Shown here: positions 26,402-33,672 of the stretch, piece after piece
Position numbering within the stretch: the first letter of the stretch is position 1
Layout of the letters: the number at the start of each line of letters is the position of its first letter
Source: a bacterium HR11
GTDB taxonomy: Bacteria > Acidobacteriota > HRBIN11
NCBI GenBank assembly: GCA_002898535.1
Contig: BEHN01000016.1
Coordinates: 1-64,000 of the forward strand
Reading direction: 5' to 3'
Length of the DNA stretch: 64,000 nucleotides
The notes under the pieces: model-generated
Databases searched by the model: none
Seen by the model: the letters and a program-made list of their open reading frames with translations, nothing else
What the model was told of the DNA's origin: nothing
Made by a program: the position numbers and the translations under genes

Positions 26402-27849
26402 ATCCGGAAGACACCTGGATCCTCGTCGTGGAAGACGATCCCGTCATGGCCCAGATGTGTGAAAAGGCCCTGCGCTCCCAGGGATACCGGGTCCACACGT
26501 GCCCCGACGGGGTCCAAGCCCTGGAGCGTCTGGCCGCCCGGCCTTACGACCTCGTCCTGACGGACGTGCGGCTCCCCGGTATGGACGGGATGGCCCTCTT
26601 AGAAGCCGTCCGGGCCCGGCATCCCCAGACGACCGTTATCCTGATGACGGCCTATGCCGACATCGAGGCCGCCGTGCGGGCCGTCGAGGCCGGGGCCTTC
26701 GACTACCTGCCCAAGCCCTTTACCCGGGACCAACTCCGGACGACGGTCCAGCGGGCCCTCGAGTACCGCCAGCTCCTGGACGAGAACCGGGAGTTCCGCC
26801 GTCGTCTCGAGCAGGTCTATGAATTGCCTTACGCCTTTGCGGACCTCGTCGGCCAGAGTCCGGCCTTTCGGTCCGTCATCCAGCAGGCCCTGAAGGTCGC
26901 CCCGAGCGCCGTGTCGGTCCTCATCACGGGCGAAAGCGGGACGGGCAAGGAGCGGCTCGCCCGGGCCATCCACCGGGCGAGTCCCCGGGCCGACGGACCC
27001 TTCGTCGTCGTCGACTGTGCCAGCATCCCGGAGACCCTCCTGGAGAGCGAGCTATTCGGCTACGAGCCGGGCGCCTTCACGGGGGCGACCCATCGGAAGA
27101 AGGGCCTCATCGAGACGGCCCACGGCGGGACGCTGTTCTTTGACGAAATCGGGGAGCTCCCGCCTTATCTTCAGGCGAAGCTCCTGCGGGTCTTGCAGGA
27201 ACGCCGTCTCCGGCGCCTCGGCGGGAGTGAGGAGATCCCCGTCGACTTTCGTCTCATCGCCGCCACCCATCGGGACCTCGCTCAGATGGTCCGGGAGGGT
27301 CGATTCCGGGAAGACCTTTGGTTCCGGATCCATGTCGTGACCCTCCACATCCCGCCCCTGCGGGAGCGGCGGGAGGACATCCTCCTGCTGGCCCACTACT
27401 TCCTCAACGAGTTGAATCAGCGGGGCGGCCGTCGGGTCGAGGGCTTCACGTCGGCGGCCCTTTTAATCCTTCAAGAATACGCCTGGCCCGGCAACGTGCG
27501 GGAGCTCCGCAACGTCGTCGAGTACGCCCACGCCATGGGGGAAGGCCCCTGGATCACGCCCCTGGACCTGCCGCCCGAACTCGTCCGGGCGACCCGGACG
27601 ACCTGGCCCGAGGAGGAATCGATGCCCTGGCCGGAGTCGATCCTCCTGAAGCCCTTCTACGAGGCCCGGCGGGAAGTCCTGGCCCGTTTCGAACGGGCCT
27701 ACTTGCGTCAGCTCCTCCAGCGGGCCCAGGGCCGCATCGGGACGGCCGCCCAGATGGCCGACCTGCATCGGGCCGTCCTGTACCGCTTCCTCCGCAAGCA
27801 CCGGCTCGTCCACCGCCGGAAAAAATCCGAGGAGGCTGGAGATGAATGA
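26398..27849 (+). CDS. NtrC-family sigma-54-dependent response regulator
   Basis: This 483-residue protein has a receiver domain with D13-D14, phospho-acceptor D56 in VLTDVRLPG and a lysine in YLPKPF. The AAA+ domain covers about 145-380, with Walker A GESGTGKE, the sigma-54-contacting loop GAFTGA near 223, and Walker B GGTLFFDEIG. A Fis-type helix-turn-helix ends the protein (IGTAAQMADLHRAVLYRFLRKH). It activates sigma-54 promoters after phosphorylation by the adjacent kinase. The nearest candidate targets are the divergent promoters at 23898-24000. Its end overlaps the cupredoxin start by eight bases. Confidence 0.94.
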   Translation: MNPEDTWILVVEDDPVMAQMCEKALRSQGYRVHTCPDGVQALERLAARPYDLVLTDVRLPGMDGMALLEAVRARHPQTTVILMTAYADIEAAVRAVEAGAFDYLPKPFTRDQLRTTVQRALEYRQLLDENREFRRRLEQVYELPYAFADLVGQSPAFRSVIQQALKVAPSAVSVLITGESGTGKERLARAIHRASPRADGPFVVVDCASIPETLLESELFGYEPGAFTGATHRKKGLIETAHGGTLFFDEIGELPPYLQAKLLRVLQERRLRRLGGSEEIPVDFRLIAATHRDLAQMVREGRFREDLWFRIHVVTLHIPPLRERREDILLLAHYFLNELNQRGGRRVEGFTSAALLILQEYAWPGNVRELRNVVEYAHAMGEGPWITPLDLPPELVRATRTTWPEEESMPWPESILLKPFYEARREVLARFERAYLRQLLQRAQGRIGTAAQMADLHRAVLYRFLRKHRLVHRRKKSEEAGDE

Positions 27850-28489
27850 AGGGACGTTGAGTGTCGGGAACTTGCCTGCCGCCGGCCGCCTGCCGCCATT
27901 CGCTCCATGGCTGGTCCTCCTGACCGGCCTCCTCGGGAGCCCGTCCCCGGCCTACGGCGGGACCCTTCAGGGGACGGTCCGCTGTCCCGAACCGGCCGTC
28001 GTGGCCGCCGTCCCCGAGAAGACAAGCCCCATCGCCCCGCCCCGGGAGCCGGCCGTCATCGAACAGCGGGACCTCCGGTTCCATCCGACCGTCCTGCCGG
28101 TCCTGCAGGGCACCCGCGTGCTGTTTCCCAACTACGACCCCTTGTACCACAACGTCTTTTCCGTCTCGCCGGCCCGCCCCTTCAACCTGGGCATGTACGG
28201 ACCCAACGAAGCTCGGGGTATCGTTTTCGACCGGCCCGGCGTCGTCGAGGTCCGCTGTATGGTCCACCGGGAGATGGTCGCCTACGTCGTCGTCCTGACG
28301 ACGCCCTACTTCCAGATGTCCGACCCGACGGGCGCTTTCGCCTTTCGGGACCTCCCGGCGGGCCGCTACCGGGTCCAGGCCTGGAGCCCCCGGTGTGGAG
28401 CCCTCGAGTCCGGCTGGGTCGACGTCCCGAAAGACCAGACCGTCCGGGTCGAACTCCGACCGACGTCCCCGCCCCAGCCTGGTAGGTAG
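27842..28489 (+). CDS. secreted amicyanin-like cupredoxin, third gene of the first kinase operon
   Basis: This 215-residue exported protein has a signal region WLVLLTGLLGSPSPAYGG. The core has type-1 copper ligands: His in YHNVFSVSP and then CMVHREM (C-x2-H-x2-M), in the frame FNLGMYGPNEARGIVFDRPGVVEV. The C-terminal part is a carboxypeptidase-regulatory-like beta domain (GAFAFRDLPAGRYRVQAW). The start overlaps the regulator stop, so production is coupled to the signalling pair. An equivalent gene follows the second kinase/regulator pair. A role as copper- or redox-responsive partner of the kinase, or as electron carrier, is inference. The last 40 codons are duplicated at 28991. Confidence 0.82.
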   Translation: MNEGTLSVGNLPAAGRLPPFAPWLVLLTGLLGSPSPAYGGTLQGTVRCPEPAVVAAVPEKTSPIAPPREPAVIEQRDLRFHPTVLPVLQGTRVLFPNYDPLYHNVFSVSPARPFNLGMYGPNEARGIVFDRPGVVEVRCMVHREMVAYVVVLTTPYFQMSDPTGAFAFRDLPAGRYRVQAWSPRCGALESGWVDVPKDQTVRVELRPTSPPQPGR

Positions 28490-28501
28490 GACGTGCGCCT
28501 T
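28379..28501 (+). repeat. 123-base direct repeat, left copy (3' end of cupredoxin gene)
   Basis: Matches 28991-29113 at a constant offset of 612 bases. The last 60 bases (28435-28494) are identical and the first half is about 75-80 percent alike. Includes the stop codon of the cupredoxin gene. Confidence 0.9.
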
Positions 28502-28726
28502 CTACGAAGAAGTCGACACCCATTCTAAGGGCATCAGGACTTCCACCCGAGCCAGGTCTCCGGGGGAAAGTCGGGTCGAAGCCTCCAAAATCTCGATACC
28601 CAAGAGGACGTCCCCCTCGCCGATATCAAGAATCACACCCTCCGCGACCTCTTGGTTCCGAACAAACTTCCCCTCCCGAAGTTGGATGTAAAGCGCGTCG
28701 GCCTGGGTATCATACGTGATCCTCAT
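28502..28726 (-). CDS. DUF2283 family small protein
   Basis: A 74-residue protein that opens MRITYDTQADALYIQL and continues EGVILDIGEGDVLLGIEILEAS, which is the DUF2283 signature (Y-D-x2-A-D-A-L-Y, then D-x3-G-x2-x-G-I-E-I). It lies two bases after the DUF4258 gene. Such pairs are common in thermophiles and cyanobacteria and look like a toxin-antitoxin module, with DUF2283 as likely antitoxin; that role is inference. The pair sits between two direct repeats and is opposite in strand to the cupredoxin gene. Confidence 0.85.
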   Translation of the reverse strand: MRITYDTQADALYIQLREGKFVRNQEVAEGVILDIGEGDVLLGIEILEASTRLSPGDLARVEVLMPLEWVSTSS

Positions 28727-28728
28727 GC

Positions 28729-28950
28729 TTAGTCCTCCCACATGACGGTAATCACGATAATTTGAGTTGGTTCTTCGACGTAAACAACTTTGATTCTTCC
28801 CTCTGGAAATCGTCGGTGGGCTAACTTCCGGGCTCGATATCCTACGCCCCTTGTATCCGGTCGTTCTAATGTTTGACGCACCATTCGATCCGTAATGCCT
28901 CTCAGGGCCATCCGTTGACGGGCATGCACAGTGTATACGACTCGCTTCAT
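28729..28950 (-). CDS. DUF4258 family small protein
   Basis: A 73-residue basic protein: YTVHARQRMALRGITDRMV, then RRFPEGRIKVVYVEEP, ending IIVITVMWED. The H-A-x-x-R-M-x2-R-G-I start and terminal V-I-T-V strand are typical of DUF4258, a compact RelE/BrnT-like fold. It precedes the DUF2283 gene on the same strand and would be the toxin-like partner. ATG at 28950 is preferred to a TTG 21 bases upstream. No strong ribosome site is seen. Confidence 0.82.
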   Translation of the reverse strand: MKRVVYTVHARQRMALRGITDRMVRQTLERPDTRGVGYRARKLAHRRFPEGRIKVVYVEEPTQIIVITVMWED

Positions 28951-28990
28951 CTCTGACCGGTCCGTCGTCAAGGTCCGATGTATAGTCTAT

Positions 28991-29113
28991 GCTTGGAGGC
29001 CCCGGTGCGGGACCCTGGAATCCCCGTGGGTCCACGTGTCGAAGGCCCAGACCGTCCGGGTCGAACTCCGACCGACGTCCCCGCCCCAGCCTGGTAGGTA
29101 GGACGTACGCCTT
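28991..29113 (+). repeat. 123-base direct repeat, right copy
   Basis: A non-coding duplicate of the 3' end of the cupredoxin gene at 27842 (see 28379-28501). With that copy it brackets the DUF2283/DUF4258 pair. From 29114 to 29358 the gap continues with GGGAATTCGG-type units, a 100-base unique stretch and a closing run of CGAATGGCCG-type units. Confidence 0.9.
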
Positions 29114-29358
29114 CCGGGAATTCGGGAGTCCGGGAGTTCGGCATTCGGGGGTTCGGGAATTCGGCAATCCGGGAATTCGGGCATTGGGGGCCGGCCGGGG
29201 CGGGAATGAGGCCTTTCGGCCGGCGCCGGCGGTCGGCGACAAGAGGCGGCGAAGGGTCAGGAAAACTTCAGGGAGACGTGGGGCCTTGGAACGATGGATG
29301 CCTCCTTGCCTTCTACGTCGGCCGCCGAACGGCCTTCCCGAATGGCCGAATTCCCGAA

Positions 29359-29955
29359 CTAAGGATTTGGGGGCATCGCCACGAACCCCAGGGACAGGAC
29401 GTCCGTCTCGCCCAGGGTCACCGGCCGGATCGTACCGGCACCGCAGGCCTCGGACCACCACCGGACCTCATAGGTCCCGGCCGGGATGGCCTGAATCCGG
29501 AAAGAGCCCCGCCGGTCCGTCACGGCAAAGTAGGGCGTCTCCAGGACCACGACGTAGGCCCGCATCTCCGGATGCAGATGGCACAGGATTTCGACGACTC
29601 CCGGCCGGTCAAAGACGATGTCTCGACTCTCTCCGGGGGGATACGTCCCCAGGTTGAAGAGCTTGACCGGCGACGGGGAGAAGACGTTGTGCAGGACGAG
29701 GTCGTGGTTGGGGAAGCGAACCCGCGTACCGACCAAGACCGGCAGGACCGGCGGCTGGAACTGAAGGCCCCGCTGGTCCATGACGACCGGCATCTCCGGG
29801 GGCGGGAAGGACTGGGGCGACACGGGTTGAGCATAGACGACAGCCGGCGTCTTGGGGCGGGCGGTGCACGTCCAAGACCCGTTCAGCTCAGCGGCGAGGG
29901 CGGCCCCTTGGAGGACGGCCCAACTCAATCCGACCCACGTCAGGAGCCATCGCAT
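29359..29955 (-). CDS. secreted amicyanin-like cupredoxin, third gene of the second kinase operon
   Basis: This 198-residue protein has a signal peptide WVGLSWAVLQGAALAAEL. The copper core has His in LHNVFSPSP and the motif CHLHPEM (C-x2-H-x2-M), followed by AYVVVLETPYFAVTDRRG and a regulatory-like C-terminal beta domain (SFRIQAIPAGTYEVRWW). It aligns along its length with the protein at 27842, and both follow a sigma-54 regulator gene. Here 96 bases separate it from the regulator stop. Probably periplasmic; function as for its paralogue is not established. Confidence 0.82.
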   Translation of the reverse strand: MRWLLTWVGLSWAVLQGAALAAELNGSWTCTARPKTPAVVYAQPVSPQSFPPPEMPVVMDQRGLQFQPPVLPVLVGTRVRFPNHDLVLHNVFSPSPVKLFNLGTYPPGESRDIVFDRPGVVEILCHLHPEMRAYVVVLETPYFAVTDRRGSFRIQAIPAGTYEVRWWSEACGAGTIRPVTLGETDVLSLGFVAMPPNP

Positions 29956-30051
29956 CGTCCTACCCCCTGCAGTCGGGTCTCGTAATTCGGTGACCGCTTC
30001 TTTTCTGACCGGTCATGTCAGCGCGAAGCTGACCCCGGCCCACGACTGTAT

Positions 30052-31437
30052 CTATCGAAATTTACTGGGGACGAGGCCGTGGCGGCAGAGGAGTTTATAA
30101 ATGCTGGTCCGTCGTAAGCCGGCGATGCGGGCGGCCTCGGAGACGTTTCCCTGCGTCTGGGCCAGGAGCCGGATGAGGTACTGGCGTTCAAACTCCCGAA
30201 GGGCCGTCTTCCGGGCCTGGGCATAGGGCAGGCAGGAACCCTTCTCGGGGAATTCCCGGAGGGCCCGGAGGATGTGTTCCGGCAGGTCCAGGGGCGTGAT
30301 CCAGGGCCCCGAGGCGACGACCATCGCGTGCTCGACGGCGTTTCGAAGCTCTCGAACGTTGCCCGGCCACGCGTAGCGCTGGAGGACGACGTAAGTCGCC
30401 CGGGAGATCCCCTCCAGGGGCTTCAAGAACCGGGGCCTCAACTGCTGGAAAAAGTATTCGGCCAAGAGGGGGATGTCCCCGGGGCGGTCACGCAGGGGCG
30501 GTAATTGGATCTCGACGACGTTCAGTCGATAGAACAAGTCCTCCCGAAAACGACCGTCCCGGACCAAGCCGGCCAGGTCTTCATGGGTAGCGGCGATCAC
30601 GCGGACGTCGACCTCGACCTCCCCACGGCCGCCGAGGCGCCGGAAGGTCCGCTCTTGGAGGACCCGCAGGAGCTTGGCCTGAAGGGCCAGGGGGAGGTTG
30701 GAGACCTCGTCCAGGAAGAGGGTCCCGCCGTGGGCCTGCTCGAGCAGACCCGGTCGGGCCACGCTGGCCCCCGTGAAAGCGCCCTTTTCATATCCGAACA
30801 TCTCGGCCTCGAGGAGGGTTTCGGGGATCGCCCCACAGTCGAGGGCCACGAAGGGCCCTCCGGCCCGGGGACTCAGCCGGTGGATAGCCCGGGCGATCAG
30901 CTCCTTCCCCGTCCCGCTCTCGCCCCGGATCAGGACCGATACGTCCGAGGCGGCGACCTGGTGGACCTGCTGGAGGACCCTCCGGAAATTAGGTGCCTGC
31001 CCGACGATGCCCTCGACCTGCCAACGCTCCTGAAGCTGACGGCGCAAGTCCTGATATTGCTCGTAGAGGCGCCGGTACTGACAAGCCCGCTGGACGACGA
31101 TCTCCAACTGCCGCATCGTGAAGGGCTTGGGAATGTAATCGAAGGCCCCACTCTGCATGGCCTCCAGGTCGGTCTCGACGGAGGCAAAGGCCGTGATGAC
31201 GATGACGACCAGGTCCGGCTGGATACGGCGGACCTCTCGTAAGAAAGCCAGGCCGTCCATCCCGGGGAGGCGGATATCGACGATGGCCACGCCGTAGGTT
31301 CGCTCCCGGATGAGACGGAGGCCCGTCTCGGCGTCGGCGGCGCAGTCTACGGCGTAGCCCATGTGCCGGACGACCTTCGCACACGTCTCCTGCATGTCCG
31401 GCTCGTCCTCGATGACCAAGACCCGCAATCCATGCAT
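30052..31437 (-). CDS. NtrC-family sigma-54-dependent response regulator (second system)
   Basis: A 461-residue regulator. The receiver domain has E10-D11, phospho-acceptor D54 (VAIVDIRLPG) and lysine in YIPKPF. The AAA+ module has GESGTGKE, GAFTGA and HGGTLFLDEVSNLP. A Fis-type helix-turn-helix closes it (VSEAARIAGLRRTSIYKLLCRH). It is closely similar to the regulator at 26398 but on the opposite strand, and it follows its kinase with a 10-base gap. Likely targets are the promoters in 33362-33595 beside the kinase gene, and perhaps those before the NXR operon and the radical SAM gene. Confidence 0.94.
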   Translation of the reverse strand: MHGLRVLVIEDEPDMQETCAKVVRHMGYAVDCAADAETGLRLIRERTYGVAIVDIRLPGMDGLAFLREVRRIQPDLVVIVITAFASVETDLEAMQSGAFDYIPKPFTMRQLEIVVQRACQYRRLYEQYQDLRRQLQERWQVEGIVGQAPNFRRVLQQVHQVAASDVSVLIRGESGTGKELIARAIHRLSPRAGGPFVALDCGAIPETLLEAEMFGYEKGAFTGASVARPGLLEQAHGGTLFLDEVSNLPLALQAKLLRVLQERTFRRLGGRGEVEVDVRVIAATHEDLAGLVRDGRFREDLFYRLNVVEIQLPPLRDRPGDIPLLAEYFFQQLRPRFLKPLEGISRATYVVLQRYAWPGNVRELRNAVEHAMVVASGPWITPLDLPEHILRALREFPEKGSCLPYAQARKTALREFERQYLIRLLAQTQGNVSEAARIAGLRRTSIYKLLCRHGLVPSKFR

Positions 31438-31447
31438 GATTCTTTCC

Positions 31448-33322
31448 CTACGATGCCGTCACCGGAGTCTCGGGGCGGCGGACCGACCCCTGGACCCGGA
31501 CCCGCTTCGGTAGAAAGATTTCAAATTCCGTGCCCTTCCCCGGCTCGCTCCGGACCCGGATCTCGCCCCCGTGGGCCTGCACGATGTTGCGGACGATGCT
31601 GAGACCCAGACCGGCCCCCCGGGGCTTGGTCGTGTAAAAGGGCTCCCAGATTCGGGCCAGGGCCTCCGGCGGGATGCCCGGGCCGTCATCCCGAATCATG
31701 AGTCGAACGTCTTCGACCTGGTCCCCCAGGATCACCCGGACCTCACCTCCAGAAGGCATCGCCTCGATAGCATTCTTGACGACATTCGTCACGGCCTGCT
31801 CCAGTCGAGCCGGGTCCCCCTCGACCCAGCACGTCGGGGGACCTTCGTAGCTCATACGAATGCCGTGAGCCTGCGCCGGGTCCCGGAGAAGCTCCAGGGA
31901 CTGCTGGACGACCCGAACCAAGTCCACGGACGTCACTTGCATCGGCCGAGGCCGGGCCAGGTCCAACAGATTCTGCACGAACTGGCCGATTCGAAGCGCC
32001 TGCCGTTGGATGGCATCCAGGTCCTGAAAACACTCGGCACATAAGGGCGGAATCCGCCGGCGAGTCCGGAAGCACGTCTCCAGACGCGTGCGGATAAACT
32101 CCGACCGCGTGGCGATGACCCCGGCGGGCGTGTTGATCTCGTGAGCGATGCCGCTGGCCAATTCCCCCAGGAAGGCCAGACGGGCCGCGCGAACGAGCTG
32201 TTCCTGGGCGGCCATGAGGTCCCGGCGCTGTCGGTCGATGAGCCGCTCCATCTGCAAGAGGACGACCCCCACGAGCAGGCCGGCGGCGGCGACCGCCAGG
32301 GTGAAGAGGCCAAAGACGATAAACAGGTTCCGGCTGATCGTCTGGCTAAAGCTCCAAGGAAGCTGGATGAACTCGAGAGACCCGACGGCCGAAGCGCCCT
32401 CGACGGGCCATGCCAGCCGGACCCACCGGCCCTCCAACCAGACAGACGGGGAAGCTCGGACCGCTCCCGTCGAGCGGGGACTGCCCGGCGAGGGTTCCGA
32501 CCGTTGGTCGATACTCCCGTCCGGCTTCCATGCGAAGACGACCCGAGCGTTCCCTAAGGCCAGCCGGATCTCCCGAAGTTCCAAGACCTCCCCGAAGGCG
32601 ATGACGGCCGACCGAACGACGTCCGGATGAGTCAGGACCGCCTCCGGGGACAGCCCCCGGTAGAGATGGTGAAGTACGTAACCCCGGATGAGCTCGGCCG
32701 AGCTCCGACTCTTCTCCGAGACCGTCCGCAGGAACTGTCGCCACTGGAGCTCGGCGATCAGGAACATCATCCCGGCCGCCAGCACGATGAAGACGACGTT
32801 CAGGCGGATGAAGAATCGGACGAGGAAGGCCTCCATCACGCGGTCCAGGTAAAACGCCAGGCCGGCCAAGACCCCCCAGAAGACCAGTGCGCTCACCAGG
32901 AGCCAGGTTCCCACGTCCGCCGTCGGCATCAGACGGCCCGGGCCATAAGGCACCGAAAATCGAAACGCCAGGTCCAGGCCGACGCTGAGACCGACCAGGG
33001 CTACTCCGACCCAGAGCCACCCCCTCGGGCGACGGCTTCCCTCCAGGGCCAGGAACAGGCCGGCGGCCAAGAGGCGGAGGACCTGGAAGGCCCCGACCCA
33101 CAGGGCCGGAAGGACCGTCTGGGCCTGCACCATGGCGTAAGCATGGAGGCCGACCAACCCCAGGGTGCTCAAGGCCAGTAGGCTGACGACGGCCCATAGA
33201 CCCAGGAACTCTCGGGACTTCTGCCGGACCCAGGACCCGGCCAAGGCCGTCCATAGCATCCCGGCCCATACGAACTGAAACATGTGGACGATAAACAGCT
33301 TCTGGACGTCCAGGAGGCTCAC
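31448..33322 (-). CDS. membrane sensor histidine kinase (second system)
   Basis: A 624-residue paralogue of the kinase at 24425. It has an N-terminal hydrophobic module of about seven helices (FQFVWAGMLWTALAGSWV onward), then LNVVFIVLAAGMMFLIAEL, an extracytoplasmic domain and a returning helix (LFTLAVAAAGLLVGVVLLQ). The His box is ELASGIAHEINTPAGVI. An insertion with C-x2-C (PPLCAECFQDL) follows within the dimerisation region and is absent from the other kinase. The ATPase boxes are NVVKNAIEAMP, DDGPGI and GAGLGLSIV. The C-x2-C pair could bind metal or sense redox. It is divergent from the Cyc2-like/Qrc-like operon, the likely target. Confidence 0.88.
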   Translation of the reverse strand: MSLLDVQKLFIVHMFQFVWAGMLWTALAGSWVRQKSREFLGLWAVVSLLALSTLGLVGLHAYAMVQAQTVLPALWVGAFQVLRLLAAGLFLALEGSRRPRGWLWVGVALVGLSVGLDLAFRFSVPYGPGRLMPTADVGTWLLVSALVFWGVLAGLAFYLDRVMEAFLVRFFIRLNVVFIVLAAGMMFLIAELQWRQFLRTVSEKSRSSAELIRGYVLHHLYRGLSPEAVLTHPDVVRSAVIAFGEVLELREIRLALGNARVVFAWKPDGSIDQRSEPSPGSPRSTGAVRASPSVWLEGRWVRLAWPVEGASAVGSLEFIQLPWSFSQTISRNLFIVFGLFTLAVAAAGLLVGVVLLQMERLIDRQRRDLMAAQEQLVRAARLAFLGELASGIAHEINTPAGVIATRSEFIRTRLETCFRTRRRIPPLCAECFQDLDAIQRQALRIGQFVQNLLDLARPRPMQVTSVDLVRVVQQSLELLRDPAQAHGIRMSYEGPPTCWVEGDPARLEQAVTNVVKNAIEAMPSGGEVRVILGDQVEDVRLMIRDDGPGIPPEALARIWEPFYTTKPRGAGLGLSIVRNIVQAHGGEIRVRSEPGKGTEFEIFLPKRVRVQGSVRRPETPVTAS

Positions 33323-33361
33323 GACCCTCTCCCCGAAGAAGAGCAGGGCATGGATCAGTCT

Positions 33362-33377
33362 TCAAAAAGTGTGCCAA
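33362..33377 (-). promoter_or_regulatory. sigma-54 promoter of the second kinase operon
   Basis: Minus strand TTGGCACACTTTTTGA: TGGCAC and TTG boxes with correct 12-base G-to-G spacing. The start point would be near 33350, about 28 bases before the kinase ATG. Confidence 0.6.
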
Positions 33378-33438
33378 ACACCCAGCCCTAATACCGGCCT
33401 TCCCATCTCCGACCGAGCCGTCGCCTGAGGCCTCGACT

Positions 33439-33524
33439 CTGTCTCCTGGCGGGCGACGCCCTGAGAGCAAGCCCAGACCTGGCAGATGCATTCTCATCTT
33501 CCCGGCTGTCTCCAGACGGGCGAC
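33439..33524. promoter_or_regulatory. pair of 19-base direct repeats, candidate activator sites
   Basis: CTGTCTCCTGGCGGGCGAC at 33439 and CTGTCTCCAGACGGGCGAC at 33506 agree at 17 of 19 positions, 67 bases apart. The second is also a CTGTC/GACAG dyad. They lie between the divergent promoters of the second kinase and the Cyc2-like operon, the usual place for NtrC-type binding sites. Confidence 0.5.
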
Positions 33525-33577
33525 AGGTCCCTCCCGAGTCCCGCCGCAAAATCGGCCTGTAGAGCGGATTCGCATAA

Positions 33578-33595
33578 CGGCACAAAACTTGTGCC
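33578..33595 (+). promoter_or_regulatory. sigma-54-like promoter/palindrome before the Cyc2-like operon
   Basis: GGCACAA-AAC-TTGTGCC is a perfect 7-base inverted repeat. It also has -24 (GGCAC) and -12 (TTG) elements at the right spacing for the rightward operon, whose first ATG is at 33673. The base before GG is C rather than T, so promoter strength is uncertain; it could instead be an operator. Confidence 0.45.
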
Positions 33596-33672
33596 CTCAT
33601 CCTTCGTAACCCATGGGCCGGGTGCAGGGAAATGACCCCAGCACCCGGCACCGGATTTACGGAGGTTCATCC

